From NCBI GenBank assembly GCA_964526295.1, contig CAZGKW010000001.1:150156-214155 (forward strand): a DNA stretch of 64,000 nucleotides, given 5' to 3'. Numbering within the stretch: the stretch's first letter is position 1; each line of letters opens with the position of its first letter. The stretch is from CAZGKW01 sp964526295. GTDB taxonomy: Bacteria; Planctomycetota; Phycisphaerae; FEN-1346. The translations under genes were made by a program, and so were the position numbers. The notes beneath the pieces were generated by a model. The model made no database searches and was not told the DNA's origin. It was given only the letters and a program-made list of their open reading frames with translations. Of this stretch, positions 8,247 through 17,402 are shown piece by piece.

Positions 8247-8993
8247 TCACGGCCGCACGTGGCGGTGCCGCTCCTCCAGCATCCCCATGATGCAGGCCAT
8301 GGCCAGAAGGAGCGGGCCGAGAAACTCCAGCGACTCCTCGATATACCCGAGCCACCCCGCTTCCTTCAGGGCCGCCAAGTTCGTCCCGAGCCGTTTGTCG
8401 ATGCTCCTGTACTTGTCGCAGAGCTGGGCGACGACGAGCAGCCCGAGCCCCGCCGCCACGAGCCACCCGCTGGCCGAGCGGGCCTTCTCCACGAGGAGCC
8501 GCCCGATCGCCCGGGCCCGGCGGCAGACGTAGACCACCATCAGCGCCACCGCCGCCATCGACCCGCCGCCCAGGACGATCCGTGCCGACAGCGGCACCTC
8601 CGGATCGTTCAGGTACTTCGCCCAACTGAACGTATTGGCGTCGTTCAGGATCCGCTCGTCCCAGGGCAGCTCCCGCCACAGCAGCCACGCCAGCAGAAAC
8701 GCCATCAGCACCCATATCGGCCGTCGGTCGGGGCGGCCCCGCGTCCACACCAGCATGACGGCACACAGGACGAGCGCCACGCCGTAGCACGGCACGGACA
8801 GCCAGTCCATCGGCGTCTCGGGGGCGATGCCCTCCCCCTCCGGGGCCCGGCCGGCCCGCCAGGCCGTCTCCGGCCCGAGCACCGCCACCACCACCAGCGT
8901 CATCACGGCCGTCAGGAAGGTCCACAGGAAGATGTTGAGGGCCACCCGCCGCGTCCGGCGACGCATCCGGTCGGTCACCAGCGGTTCGGTCAT
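8247..8993 (-). CDS. Hypothetical multi-pass membrane protein (about six segments)
   Basis: A 248-aa protein with an Arg-rich N-terminus and about six hydrophobic segments: NIFLWTFLTAVMTLVVVAVL, SVPCYGVALVLCAVMLVW, IWVLMAFLLAWLLW, GGGSMAAVALMVVYVCR, GWLVAAGLGLLVVAQLC and FLGPLLLAMACIMGML. Its ATG overlaps the TGA of panE, so the two are co-transcribed and probably translationally coupled. I do not recognise a family. The link to PanE is positional only. Confidence 0.7.
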   Translation of the reverse strand: MTEPLVTDRMRRRTRRVALNIFLWTFLTAVMTLVVVAVLGPETAWRAGRAPEGEGIAPETPMDWLSVPCYGVALVLCAVMLVWTRGRPDRRPIWVLMAFLLAWLLWRELPWDERILNDANTFSWAKYLNDPEVPLSARIVLGGGSMAAVALMVVYVCRRARAIGRLLVEKARSASGWLVAAGLGLLVVAQLCDKYRSIDKRLGTNLAALKEAGWLGYIEESLEFLGPLLLAMACIMGMLEERHRHVRP

Positions 8994-9937
8994 GCCGGGG
9001 CCTCTCGTGCGGCGGCGGCGACCTGCCGGACGAGGGCCGTCGCCGCCCGGTTCGCCGGCGTCGCGACGTCACGGGCCTCGCCCCCGCGCACGATCGCCCC
9101 GTTCAGGTAATCGATCTCGGTGCGCCGACCGGCATCCAAGTCCTGAAGCATCGAGCAGCGGTTGTCGGCGGTCTGGCGGGCGGCCTCGAGGGTCGCATCG
9201 GCCGCGCTCGGCCAGGGCAGCTCCACCCCTTCGGCCCGGGCGACGGCCTCGCCCTCCAGAGCGATGGCGTCGGCCAGGGCCCGTAGCGTCGGCCGACGGG
9301 CCACTTCGCCGTTCACGACGCCCGCTAGGGCCGCCACCGGATTGATCCCGGCATTGACGAGGAGCTTTCCCCACACCATGGGCTGCATGTCCGCCTCGGG
9401 CCGCGCGGGCAGGCCGGCGGCGGTCAGCAGGTCCGAGACGCTACGTGCCAAGTCGTCCGCGGGCCGGCCCTCGTAGCCGACGTGCGTCAAGCGCGATGCA
9501 ACGTGGTTGACCTCGCCTTCGCTCCGGACGTTCGCCGCCTGGTACGTGACGCCCACAAGGACGGCCGCGTCGGGGGCGGCGGCGCGGACCTCATCGGCGA
9601 CGCCGAGACCGTTCTGGAGGGTCAGGATGGGCACGTGGGGGGCCCACCGGCCAGCGGCGCGCGCCGCCTCGGCCGCATCGAACGCCTTGGTGGCCAGGAG
9701 GACCAGGTCGGGGGCATCCTGCGGCGCGGTCCGGACGTCGATGCGGACCTCGATGCGGCCGTCGGGAGCATGAAGCACGAGCGGCCGGCCGTCGAGACGC
9801 GACGCCCGTTCGGGCCGATGGTCGATCAGCGTGATGCGGGGCCCGCCATCGGCCGCCGCGAGGCGAACGGCATAGACCAAGCCGATCGCGCCCGGCCCGA
9901 CGACGGCGACGTGGCGGAATGACGGTCGGTCGGCCAT
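8990..9937 (-). CDS. panE: 2-dehydropantoate 2-reductase (ketopantoate reductase)
   Basis: A 315-aa protein matching the usual length. The N-terminal NADPH-binding motif is VAVVGPGAIGLVYAVRLA (GxGAxG). The ketopantoate reductase core contains LQNGLGVADEV, GVTYQAANVRSEGEVNHVA and MVWGKLLVNAGINPVAAL, which carries the catalytic lysine. A final C-terminal helical domain includes SMLQDLDAGRRTEIDYLNG. It reduces ketopantoate to pantoate for coenzyme A synthesis in the cytoplasm. It is the promoter-proximal gene of a pair with the membrane protein downstream. Confidence 0.93.
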   Translation of the reverse strand: MADRPSFRHVAVVGPGAIGLVYAVRLAAADGGPRITLIDHRPERASRLDGRPLVLHAPDGRIEVRIDVRTAPQDAPDLVLLATKAFDAAEAARAAGRWAPHVPILTLQNGLGVADEVRAAAPDAAVLVGVTYQAANVRSEGEVNHVASRLTHVGYEGRPADDLARSVSDLLTAAGLPARPEADMQPMVWGKLLVNAGINPVAALAGVVNGEVARRPTLRALADAIALEGEAVARAEGVELPWPSAADATLEAARQTADNRCSMLQDLDAGRRTEIDYLNGAIVRGGEARDVATPANRAATALVRQVAAAAREAPA

Positions 9938-10047
9938 GGCGGCTCAGCAGACAAGTCGGGCCAGAGGCCCAGGCTGCGTGCGTTTGCGCGGCGGGCACCC
10001 TTCGGCCTGGCCCAGGGCAGGTTCAGACCCGCCGCCCTCGGCTTCGG

Positions 10048-10443
10048 TTATGGATGGGCCTGCATCTGGGCGTCGCCGGCGGCGTCGGGGTGCTCGACGG
10101 GAGCGATGATGCGGACGGTGGCGTCGCCCTGGACCCTGGCGGTGCAGGCGGTTCGGACGGCCGGTCGCCGGGCCCCGTGCGGCGCCGGCACGCCGTCGTC
10201 ACCGACGCGGTGGCCGAGGTCGCGCAGCAGGCGCCGCTCCGAGTCGGTGGGCGGCGAGAGGTTCGCACCGCCCTCGACGACCTCGACGCAGCAATTGCCG
10301 CACTCGTGCCGGCCCTCGCACAGCTCTCCCACGAAGAAATCGTCGGGGACGGTCTCGGCAGCCTCGTCGGCGGCCGCGAGGACACTCGTGCCGCGCGGCA
10401 CTTCGAGGCGAATGCCGTAAGGAAGAAACGTGACGGTCGGCAT
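10048..10443 (-). CDS. 2Fe-2S plant-type ferredoxin
   Basis: A 131-aa protein with the beta-grasp ferredoxin layout: a strand start VTFLPYGIRLEVPRGTSVL, cysteines in a C-x5-C-x2-C arrangement (CEGRHECGNC) and the last ligand about 60 residues later in RTACTARVQGDATVRI. The fold and spacing match [2Fe-2S] electron carriers. The His-Glu between the first cysteines and the extra cysteine directly after the third are slight deviations. No dedicated partner oxidoreductase lies next to it; upstream is a parvulin lipoprotein. Its redox partner cannot be deduced. Confidence 0.88.
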   Translation of the reverse strand: MPTVTFLPYGIRLEVPRGTSVLAAADEAAETVPDDFFVGELCEGRHECGNCCVEVVEGGANLSPPTDSERRLLRDLGHRVGDDGVPAPHGARRPAVRTACTARVQGDATVRIIAPVEHPDAAGDAQMQAHP

Positions 10444-10475
10444 GGTCCCACCCGGGAGACGTCGGCCTCTCTCGC

Positions 10476-10567
10476 CCTGCCCCCCCTGCTTTCGCCCCGG
10501 TCCGCCCGAAAACCGGGGGGCAGGCTTCGGCGGACAGGTCGGCCCGGCCCGCCCGAAGAAGCGGGCC
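10476..10567 (-). terminator. Two GC-rich hairpins downstream of the parvulin gene
   Basis: Read on the minus strand, a 7-bp stem with an 8-nt loop (10546-10567, GGCCCGC pairing with GCGGGCC) begins 12 bases after the parvulin stop codon. A second, larger hairpin has a 10-bp perfect stem (CCTGCCCCCC at 10476-10485 with its complement at 10515-10524). No U-run follows, so intrinsic termination is plausible but not shown. Confidence 0.35.
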
Positions 10568-10578
10568 TACGGCCGCCC

Positions 10579-11838
10579 CTAAAGGTTCTCGGTCATGATC
10601 TGGACATACGCGCGAGCGCGGAGTTCCTCGATGATCTGGGCGAACAGCTCGTGGCGACGCCGGTCGCGCAGCTCCTCGTCGAGCTCCCGCTGCACCTCGG
10701 CAAACGGCAGGACTCGGGCGTCCTTACGGTGCTCGGCCATGACGAGATAGAATGCCTCGTCCGTCTCGACGATCGGCCCGACCTCGCCCGTCCGAAGCGT
10801 GAACAGGACGTCGTCGACCTCCTTGATGCGGAACGCACCGCGGGTCACGTAACCCCAGTCGCCGCCCTTCTTGGCCATCACGCCGTGGCTGTACTGCCGG
10901 GCGAGGCCGGCGAACCCCTCGCCGGCCTGAAGGCGGCCCATGACGATGGCGGCCTGGTCCCGTGCGTCCTTTGGCGTCTTGAACTCCGACTTCTTCAGCA
11001 CGATCAGCCGCATCCGAATCCGCGTCGGCTCGACGTATCGCTCGTCGCGGACCCGGTCGTAGTACGCCAGCAGCTCCGAGTGCGAGACGTGGATGTTCGG
11101 CATGATCCGATCGCGAAGGTACCGCTGGACGAGGAGCCGCTGGCGTTGGGCATCGAGCTCGCCCTGGACGGTCCGGCCCTGAAGCTTGAGCTTCTCCTCC
11201 AGGAGCAGCGCGCTGCCCGCCTGGCTCGTCAGGTCCTTCAGAAACTGGCCCAGGGACAGCTCGATCTGCTTCTCGTCTTCCTCCGCCAGCTCCCGCCTGG
11301 CCTCCTGGACGACGAGCCGGTCGTTGATCTCCTCGCGGAGCCGGAGGCCCACGGCGAGCCGGCACCGGTCCTCGAACTCCGCCGGCGGCAGCTCCGCCCG
11401 CCACTTGACGAGCTGGGGACGGACCGGCCCGAGAACGTCCTCCCGCGTGATGACCTCGTCGTTGACCTTGGCCACGATTGCATCGGCCAGGACGACCTCG
11501 CGGCTCCCGTCGGCGAAAGTGACCACGGGGACCCGCTCGGCCCCGGGCAGCGCCCCCTGGTTGAGGTCGGCCCGGTAGTCGAAACCGCCCTCGCCCGGCG
11601 CAGGCTCCCGGCGGGCCGGTGCGGCGCCCGCCGGGCGAAACGTCCCGGCGGGCTGGACCGGGCTGACGTCCTCGGAGAGGAGCCCCATTTCCGTGGGCGT
11701 CCCGCCGAACTCGCCGCCGGTCCGCGTCGCCTCGGGCGCCAGCGACGCCAGAGGCAGCCGGCGTTCCTCCTGGGACGCGCAGCCGGCGACCGTCGCCGCC
11801 GTCAGTACCGCCGCCACGCGCACCCACGCAGTTCCCAT
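10579..11838 (-). CDS. SurA/PrsA-like parvulin peptidyl-prolyl isomerase lipoprotein
   Basis: A 419-aa exported protein. The N-terminus has a signal with a lipobox (TAATVAGCAS; Cys about residue 20). A Pro-rich linker and a SurA-like helical domain follow (VAKVNDEVITREDVLGPVRP onward). A PPIC-type rotamase domain sits at about residues 265-380 (RIRMRLIVLKKSEF, GFAGLARQYSHGVMAKKGGDWGYV, then a GPIVETDEAFYLVM strand). GGAGAAG precedes the ATG. It likely folds outer-membrane or secreted proteins. It sits 42 bases downstream of mfd on the same strand and may be co-transcribed with it. Confidence 0.88.
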   Translation of the reverse strand: MGTAWVRVAAVLTAATVAGCASQEERRLPLASLAPEATRTGGEFGGTPTEMGLLSEDVSPVQPAGTFRPAGAAPARREPAPGEGGFDYRADLNQGALPGAERVPVVTFADGSREVVLADAIVAKVNDEVITREDVLGPVRPQLVKWRAELPPAEFEDRCRLAVGLRLREEINDRLVVQEARRELAEEDEKQIELSLGQFLKDLTSQAGSALLLEEKLKLQGRTVQGELDAQRQRLLVQRYLRDRIMPNIHVSHSELLAYYDRVRDERYVEPTRIRMRLIVLKKSEFKTPKDARDQAAIVMGRLQAGEGFAGLARQYSHGVMAKKGGDWGYVTRGAFRIKEVDDVLFTLRTGEVGPIVETDEAFYLVMAEHRKDARVLPFAEVQRELDEELRDRRRHELFAQIIEELRARAYVQIMTENL

Positions 11839-11880
11839 GGCACAACTTCTCCACTGCTCGCCCCGCCGCCGGCGGGTATT

Positions 11881-14800
11881 CTATTTGCCCTCCGCCGGTC
11901 GAGCAAGGAGCTTCTTCGCCAGGGCCAGCGCTTCGTCGGGGACGACGGTCGACCCGATCCGCCACTGGACGGTATCGGCGTCAATGGTCCGCACGGGGCC
12001 CGCCTCGTGGACCGCCGCCTCGGCCGAGTGGTAGACCGGCCCCAGGGCCGCCGGCCGACGGACCGCCATCAGCAGGTCCGGCCCTTCGCGATGGATGCGG
12101 CGGACGCCCAGCCGCCCGGCACCGACGCGAACGTGCTCCAGGTCCACGAGCCGCCGGACCTCGGGAGGCAGCGGGCCGTACATATCGGCGATCTCGTCGG
12201 CGATCTCCTCCAGGGCGTCCGACCCGCCGGCCCGCTGGAGCTGGCGGTACAGGCTGATCCGCTGGCTTTCCGTCGGGACGTACCGGGCCGGCAGGTAGGC
12301 CTCGACGTCGAGCTGGACGTCGGCCCGGTGCCACGCCTCGACCGTCTCGCCCTTGAGGCGCTTGACCGCCGTCTCGAGGAGGCGGCAATAGAGCTCGTAG
12401 CCGACGGCGGCGATGTGGCCCGACTGCTCCGGGCCGAGGATGTTGCCGGCCCCGCGGATCTCCAGGTCCCGCATGGCGATCTGAAAGCCCGCACCCAGCT
12501 CGGAATACTGCTCGATGGCCCGGAGCCGCTTGGCGGCGGCCGGCGTGATGGGCCGCGACTCCGGCAGCAGCAGGTAACAATAGGCCCGGTACTTGTATCG
12601 CCCCACCCGCCCGCGGAGCTGGTGCAGGTCGGCCAAGCCGAACCGGTCGGCATCGTGGATGAACATCGTGTTGGCCCGCGGCACGTCGAGGCCCGACTCG
12701 ATGATCGTCGTCGAGACCAGGACGTCGACCCGGCCGGCGAAGAACTCGATCATCCGGTTCTCCAGCTCGTGCTCGTGCATCTGGCCGTGGGCGAACGTGA
12801 TGCGGGCCTCCGGGACGAGCTTCCGCAAGCGGTCGGCGACGCCCGCGATCGTCCGGACCCGGTTGTGGACGAAGAAGACCTGCCCGTCGCGGTTCAGCTC
12901 CCGCAGGATCGCCCCCCGCACCAGGTCGTCGTCCCACCGGCACACCTCGGTCCGGACGGCACGACGGTCCTGGGGCGGCGTCGAGAGGCTGGAGATGTCG
13001 CGGATGCCCAGCAGCGACAGGTGAAGCGTCCGCGGGATCGGCGTCGCGGTCATCGTCAGCACGTCCATCGTCGCCCGCATGCCCTTGAGGCGCTCCTTGT
13101 GCTCCACGCCGAACCGCTGTTCCTCGTCGACCACCAGCAGGCCCACGTCGGCCGGCTGAACGTCGCCCGAGAGCAGCCGGTGCGTCCCGACGACGACGTC
13201 GACCTGGCCCTTGCGGAGCCGCTCGACGATCGCCGCCTGCTGGCCCCGCGTCTGAAAGCGCGACAGCATCTCGACGACGACGGGGTAGTCGGCCATCCGC
13301 TCGCGGAACGTCCGGACGTGCTGCTCCGCCAGGACCGTCGTCGGCACGAGGACGACGACCTGCTTGCCGGCCTCGACGGCCTTGAAGGCCGCCCGGATGG
13401 CAAGCTCGGTCTTGCCGTAGCCCACGTCGCCGCAGAGGAGCCGGTCCATCGGCCGTCGGGACTGCATGTCTCGCTTGATCTCGTGGATGGCGGCGAGCTG
13501 GTCGTCGGTCTCCGGGTAGGGGAACGACGCCTCGAACTCCTTCTGCCACAGGGTGTCCTCGGGGTAGGCGATGCCGGGCCGGGTGCGGCGGACGGCCTGG
13601 ATGCGCAACAGCTCGGCCGCCAGGTCCTCGACCGCCCGTGCGGCCCGCTGCTTCTTCTCGGTCCACGCCTTGCCGCCGACGCGCGAGAGATGCGGCTTGC
13701 CTTTGAAGCCGCCGATGTACTTCTGGACCAGGTCGATCTGGTCGGCCGGGACGTAGACCTTCGTCTTGCCGCGGAACTCGAGGACGAGGTACTCGGCGGC
13801 CTTGCCGGCGACGCGGGCCTCTGGCGGGGCGGTCACGAGACCGTCGCGCGGCGGGCGCTTCAGCGTCCGCATGCCGAGGTACCGCCCGATCCCGTGGGCC
13901 ACGTGGACCACGAAGTCGCCCCGCTTCAGGTCCATCCAGGTGTCGATGGCCCGGGTCTCGGGGACCCGGCGGAGGCGGCGGCGGTCGTGGTACCGGTGGA
14001 ACAGCTCATGGTTCGGCACCACCGAGACCCGCTCGGCAACGAGGCGGAAACCCACCGACAGTCGCCCCACGCCGAGGTGGATTCGCCCTCGCACGGGCCC
14101 CTCCAGGGCCGCGACGATCTCGGCGAGCCGGTCCCGCTCGGCCTCGTTGTCCGAGAAGACCAGGAGCGTCTCGCCCGCCCCGTCCGGTCCGGCGGCCGCC
14201 TCGGCCAGCTCCGTCCGGACGGTCTCGGCCTTGCCGGTGAACCGCGGCAAGCCTTCCGTGCGGAGCCCGAAGGCGTCACTCGCCCCGCTGGAGGTGAAGC
14301 TCGACAAGTCGAGCCGCGTGAACCGCTGGGACGCCCGGACCACCGCCTCGTAGCCGTAGACGCCGACGGGGCTGGCGAGCCGCGCCAGAAACGACCGCCC
14401 CACCTCGGCGATCTCCAGCGGATCGTGCCACACGACCCAGGCATCCGGCGGCAGGTAATCCAGCAGGTTCGTCGTGGTCGAGGGGGCGAGAGGGCCGCCC
14501 TTGCCGGTCGGGACGAACGCGATGGCGACGCTCTCGCGGTCGTCGAGGCTCCGCTGCGTCGACGGATCGAACGTCCGAAGGCCCTCCAGCTCGTCGCCGA
14601 AGAAGTCCAGCCGGTACGGGTGCGGCGCGGTTGGCGGGTAGACGTCGAGGATGCCGCCGCGGACGGCGTACTGGCCCGGCTCGAGGACCAGCTCGGCCGG
14701 GCGGAACCCCCGCTCGCCGAGCCAGCGGCGGACCTCGGCCAGCTCGTAGTCGCGGCCGACGGTCAACTCGAGCGTGTTGTGTGCCAGGTGCGACGGCGAG

Positions 14801-15279
14801 GGCACCGGCTGCATCAGGGCCTGGATCGGCGCGACGAGGACCCGGTCATCGACGTGTGCGCGGCGGAAGTCCGCACCCGCCGCGTCCGCGACTCCGCCAG
14901 CTTCGCGGGTCCGAATGGCCGCCAGCCGCTTCAGGACGCGCAGACGGTCCGCGAGCACCTCGTCGGAGACGTCCACCTCGGTCGGCAGGGCCTCCCAGGC
15001 GGGAAAGACGGGCGGGTCGACGCCCGCCAGCAGCCGCCAGTCGTCGCGGGCGTCGTCGACCGCGTCGATGTGGGCGACCACGTAGAGGAGCGTGGAGGGG
15101 CAGTCCGGCAGGAGTGCCGCCGCCACGGCCGGCGCGCTCGCTCCCCACAGGCCTTCGAGGCTGGCCCGCCCCTCCTCCCGGAGGGTCTCCCGGACCACCT
15201 CGACGACCTCCTGGCGGGCGAGCAGGCCCGTGACGGCCTCGCCCGTGGCCGGAATGTCTGCTTTCTGGCCGTCGGCCAT
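11881..15279 (-). CDS. mfd: Transcription-repair coupling factor Mfd
   Basis: A 1132-aa protein, full length for Mfd (about 1150 aa). An N-terminal UvrB-like region is followed by the RNA-polymerase-interacting segment (GDFVVHVAHGIGRYLGM). A RecG-like superfamily 2 helicase core has the Walker A motif CGDVGYGKTE near residue 615 and the DEEQ motif in VVDEEQRFGVEHKE near 716. Later helicase motifs include TMTATPIPRTLHLSL, QLRGRVGRY and the TRCF C-terminal domain. It removes stalled RNA polymerase from lesions and recruits UvrA. The upstream region is divergent from the lower-GC ATPase island. No strong ribosome site is seen before the ATG at 15279. Confidence 0.97.
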   Translation of the reverse strand: MADGQKADIPATGEAVTGLLARQEVVEVVRETLREEGRASLEGLWGASAPAVAAALLPDCPSTLLYVVAHIDAVDDARDDWRLLAGVDPPVFPAWEALPTEVDVSDEVLADRLRVLKRLAAIRTREAGGVADAAGADFRRAHVDDRVLVAPIQALMQPVPSPSHLAHNTLELTVGRDYELAEVRRWLGERGFRPAELVLEPGQYAVRGGILDVYPPTAPHPYRLDFFGDELEGLRTFDPSTQRSLDDRESVAIAFVPTGKGGPLAPSTTTNLLDYLPPDAWVVWHDPLEIAEVGRSFLARLASPVGVYGYEAVVRASQRFTRLDLSSFTSSGASDAFGLRTEGLPRFTGKAETVRTELAEAAAGPDGAGETLLVFSDNEAERDRLAEIVAALEGPVRGRIHLGVGRLSVGFRLVAERVSVVPNHELFHRYHDRRRLRRVPETRAIDTWMDLKRGDFVVHVAHGIGRYLGMRTLKRPPRDGLVTAPPEARVAGKAAEYLVLEFRGKTKVYVPADQIDLVQKYIGGFKGKPHLSRVGGKAWTEKKQRAARAVEDLAAELLRIQAVRRTRPGIAYPEDTLWQKEFEASFPYPETDDQLAAIHEIKRDMQSRRPMDRLLCGDVGYGKTELAIRAAFKAVEAGKQVVVLVPTTVLAEQHVRTFRERMADYPVVVEMLSRFQTRGQQAAIVERLRKGQVDVVVGTHRLLSGDVQPADVGLLVVDEEQRFGVEHKERLKGMRATMDVLTMTATPIPRTLHLSLLGIRDISSLSTPPQDRRAVRTEVCRWDDDLVRGAILRELNRDGQVFFVHNRVRTIAGVADRLRKLVPEARITFAHGQMHEHELENRMIEFFAGRVDVLVSTTIIESGLDVPRANTMFIHDADRFGLADLHQLRGRVGRYKYRAYCYLLLPESRPITPAAAKRLRAIEQYSELGAGFQIAMRDLEIRGAGNILGPEQSGHIAAVGYELYCRLLETAVKRLKGETVEAWHRADVQLDVEAYLPARYVPTESQRISLYRQLQRAGGSDALEEIADEIADMYGPLPPEVRRLVDLEHVRVGAGRLGVRRIHREGPDLLMAVRRPAALGPVYHSAEAAVHEAGPVRTIDADTVQWRIGSTVVPDEALALAKKLLARPAEGK

Positions 15280-15488
15280 GAGGACTAAACCATGACAGCA
15301 TTGTAAGTGGACGGGCCTGAGCTGTGCAAGTTGGTGCCGGGGAAGACTGCAGTCCCCCCGTAGAGAAACCGCTTGGGTGAAGGTCCAGCCTGTGTTACCC
15401 TACTGACAGCGTAGATTGGCAATCACGCCACAGCATGGTCGCCAAGCTGCATGCCAGCTCCGGCGCCGCGGGGATAAGGGAGCGATAT

Positions 15489-16721
15489 ATGACTGGCGCA
15501 CCCAGAGACGATGATGCAGTCCCCCGCCTGGAATACCTTCGGGTGCAGAACTATCGGGCACTTTGCAATGTGGAGATAAAGAACATAACGCCTCTTACCG
15601 TGTTCGTAGGGCCAAACGGAAGCGGCAAGTCAACTATGTTTGATGTGTTCGCATTCCTTTCAGAGTGCTTCTCAACCGGTCTTCGAAAGGCTTGGGACAA
15701 GCGAGGGAGATTCAAGGAACTGCGTAGCCGAGACTCAGACGGCATCATCCGAATCGAATTGAAGTACCGCGAGCGCCCGGGACTGCCTCGGGTCACCTAC
15801 CACTTGGCGGTGGACGAACGTGCCGAAGGCCCTTATGTCGCAGAGGAATGGCTGCAGTGGCGTCGCAAGCAGTACGGCAGGCCGTTCAGGTTCTTGGATT
15901 TCAAGGACGGCAGCGGGAATGTAATCACTGGCGAGTATCCAGACGAGCAGGACGAGCGAGTGTCGGAGGCCCTCGATTCGCCTGAGATGCTAGCAGTGAA
16001 TACGCTGGGGCAATTGGCCAAGCACCCGCGAGTGAGCGCCCTTCGTCGCTTCATCACAGGGTGGTATGTATCGTATATCACTGCAGCAAGTACACGAGGC
16101 CTGCCCGAAGCGGGGCCTCAAGAGCGTCTCTCTCAGACAGGTGACAACCTTCCCAACGTTGTGCAATACCTGAAGGAGCGACATCCGGAGCGGTTGAGAG
16201 ACCTTTTGAGAACACTTTCCCAGCGCGTGCCGAAGTTGGAGCGCGTTGACGCCCAAATCATGCCAGATGGGCGCCTGCTGCTGCAGATCAAAGACGCTCC
16301 GTTTACAAGGCCAATCCTCGCCAGGTTCGCTTCGGACGGCACCTTGAAACTGCTTGCATACTTGGCAGTGCTCTGCGACCCTGAGCCGCCACAACTGGTA
16401 GGAATCGAGGAACCTGAGAACCACCTGCATCCCCGGTTACTCCCGCTACTGGCGGAGGAATGCCGGAAGGCGTGTGGCAACACGCAACTGATGGTGACTA
16501 CGCACTCACCGTTTTTCGTAAACGGCCTCCGGCCGAAGGAGGTCTGGGTGCTTTTCCGCGACGACCAGGGCTACACGGAAGCCCGGCGCGCGGGGGACAT
16601 GACAGGTATTGGCGAGTTCTTTCAGGAAGGTGCGCTACTGGGAGAGTTGTGGGCCTCGGGCCTTTTTGACGCCGGCGACCCGCTTGATGGCCAGGCGCAC
16701 CCAGACGGGGAAAATACATAG
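15489..16721 (+). CDS. AAA family (SMC/OLD-like, AAA_21) ATPase
   Basis: A 410-aa ATP-binding protein of the ABC/SMC-like single-chain type. Walker A is GPNGSGKST at residues 41-49, following the LRVQNYRALCNVEIKNITPLTVFV start typical of RecF/OLD-like ATPases. Near the C-terminus are an ABC-signature-like stretch, Walker B with catalytic Glu (LVGIEEPENHLHP) and the H-switch TTHSPFF. I take the ATG at 15489 (GGGAGCGATAT before it) over the ATG at 15435. G+C is clearly lower than in neighbours (about 48-50% in sampled lines against about 70%), so recent transfer is likely. It is followed 32 bases later by a DUF4276 gene, a recurrent partner. Confidence 0.88.
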   Translation: MTGAPRDDDAVPRLEYLRVQNYRALCNVEIKNITPLTVFVGPNGSGKSTMFDVFAFLSECFSTGLRKAWDKRGRFKELRSRDSDGIIRIELKYRERPGLPRVTYHLAVDERAEGPYVAEEWLQWRRKQYGRPFRFLDFKDGSGNVITGEYPDEQDERVSEALDSPEMLAVNTLGQLAKHPRVSALRRFITGWYVSYITAASTRGLPEAGPQERLSQTGDNLPNVVQYLKERHPERLRDLLRTLSQRVPKLERVDAQIMPDGRLLLQIKDAPFTRPILARFASDGTLKLLAYLAVLCDPEPPQLVGIEEPENHLHPRLLPLLAEECRKACGNTQLMVTTHSPFFVNGLRPKEVWVLFRDDQGYTEARRAGDMTGIGEFFQEGALLGELWASGLFDAGDPLDGQAHPDGENT

Positions 16722-16753
16722 TCTAGCAACCCCCGCCGAAGGAGTCGCTGGCG

Positions 16754-17365
16754 ATGCACCTAGAATTACTGGTGGAAGAACCGTCTGCCGAAGCCGCGCT
16801 GAAGTGCCTGGTTCCCAAAATAGTGGGCCCAGACCACTCGGCGCGGTTCATTACACACCAAGGGAAGCGACATTTGTTGCAAAAACTTCCTTTATTGCTC
16901 CGAGGGTACCGGCACTGGGTATCTGCACAAATACGCATTGTTGTTCTGATAGATGAGGACGGTCAAGATTGTCACTCAATCAAGGCGAAACTCGAACAGC
17001 TCGCGTTGCGCGCTGGTCTACCCACGCTCTCCGCGCCTGATGCACTCGGCCAAGCGCTGCTGATGAACCGTTTGGCCGTGGAGGAGTTGGAGGCTTGGTT
17101 CTTTGGCGACGTCGAGGCGCTGGTTTCAGCCTACCCAAGAGTCCCGTCCACCCTCGCGCAACGACAGCCATTCCGCGACCCCGATCGCATCCGCGGTGGA
17201 ACTTGGGAACAACTTGAGAAGACACTGCAGAAACACGGTTACTATCGCGCAGGGCTGCCCAAGATCGAAGCGGCTGGCAAGATCGCCCGGCGTATGGTTC
17301 CAGAGCGCAACAGGTCGCACAGTTTCCATGTCTTTGTCGAGGGCTTGCGGAAGTTGCTGGGATAA
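16754..17365 (+). CDS. DUF4276 family protein, TOPRIM-like candidate nuclease/effector
   Basis: A 203-aa protein in the same lower-GC island as the preceding ATPase, with GAAGGAG placed before its ATG. The sequence fits DUF4276: an N-terminal strand followed by acidic E8-E9 (LELLVEEPSAE), a second strand ending in D67-x-D69 (VVLIDEDGQD), then LAVEELEAWFFGD and a C-terminal segment. The E plus D-x-D arrangement is what a TOPRIM fold uses to bind metal. I see this in the sequence, but the fold itself is inference. ATPase plus TOPRIM pairs are known in OLD, Gabija and PARIS phage-defence systems, so a defence role is plausible. No methylase or toxin-antitoxin pair is nearby. Confidence 0.8.
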   Translation: MHLELLVEEPSAEAALKCLVPKIVGPDHSARFITHQGKRHLLQKLPLLLRGYRHWVSAQIRIVVLIDEDGQDCHSIKAKLEQLALRAGLPTLSAPDALGQALLMNRLAVEELEAWFFGDVEALVSAYPRVPSTLAQRQPFRDPDRIRGGTWEQLEKTLQKHGYYRAGLPKIEAAGKIARRMVPERNRSHSFHVFVEGLRKLLG

Positions 17366-17402
17366 GACCGCCTCACCGGTGCGCGAACGCGCCCCGCATA
17401 CC

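Noticed and set aside
9919..15288. A 1789-codon open frame on the plus strand across panE, ferredoxin, parvulin and mfd
   Set aside because: It is antisense to several clearly recognised genes, has no family-like motifs and is rich in Arg/Asp/Leu/Val. It is a high-GC shadow frame.
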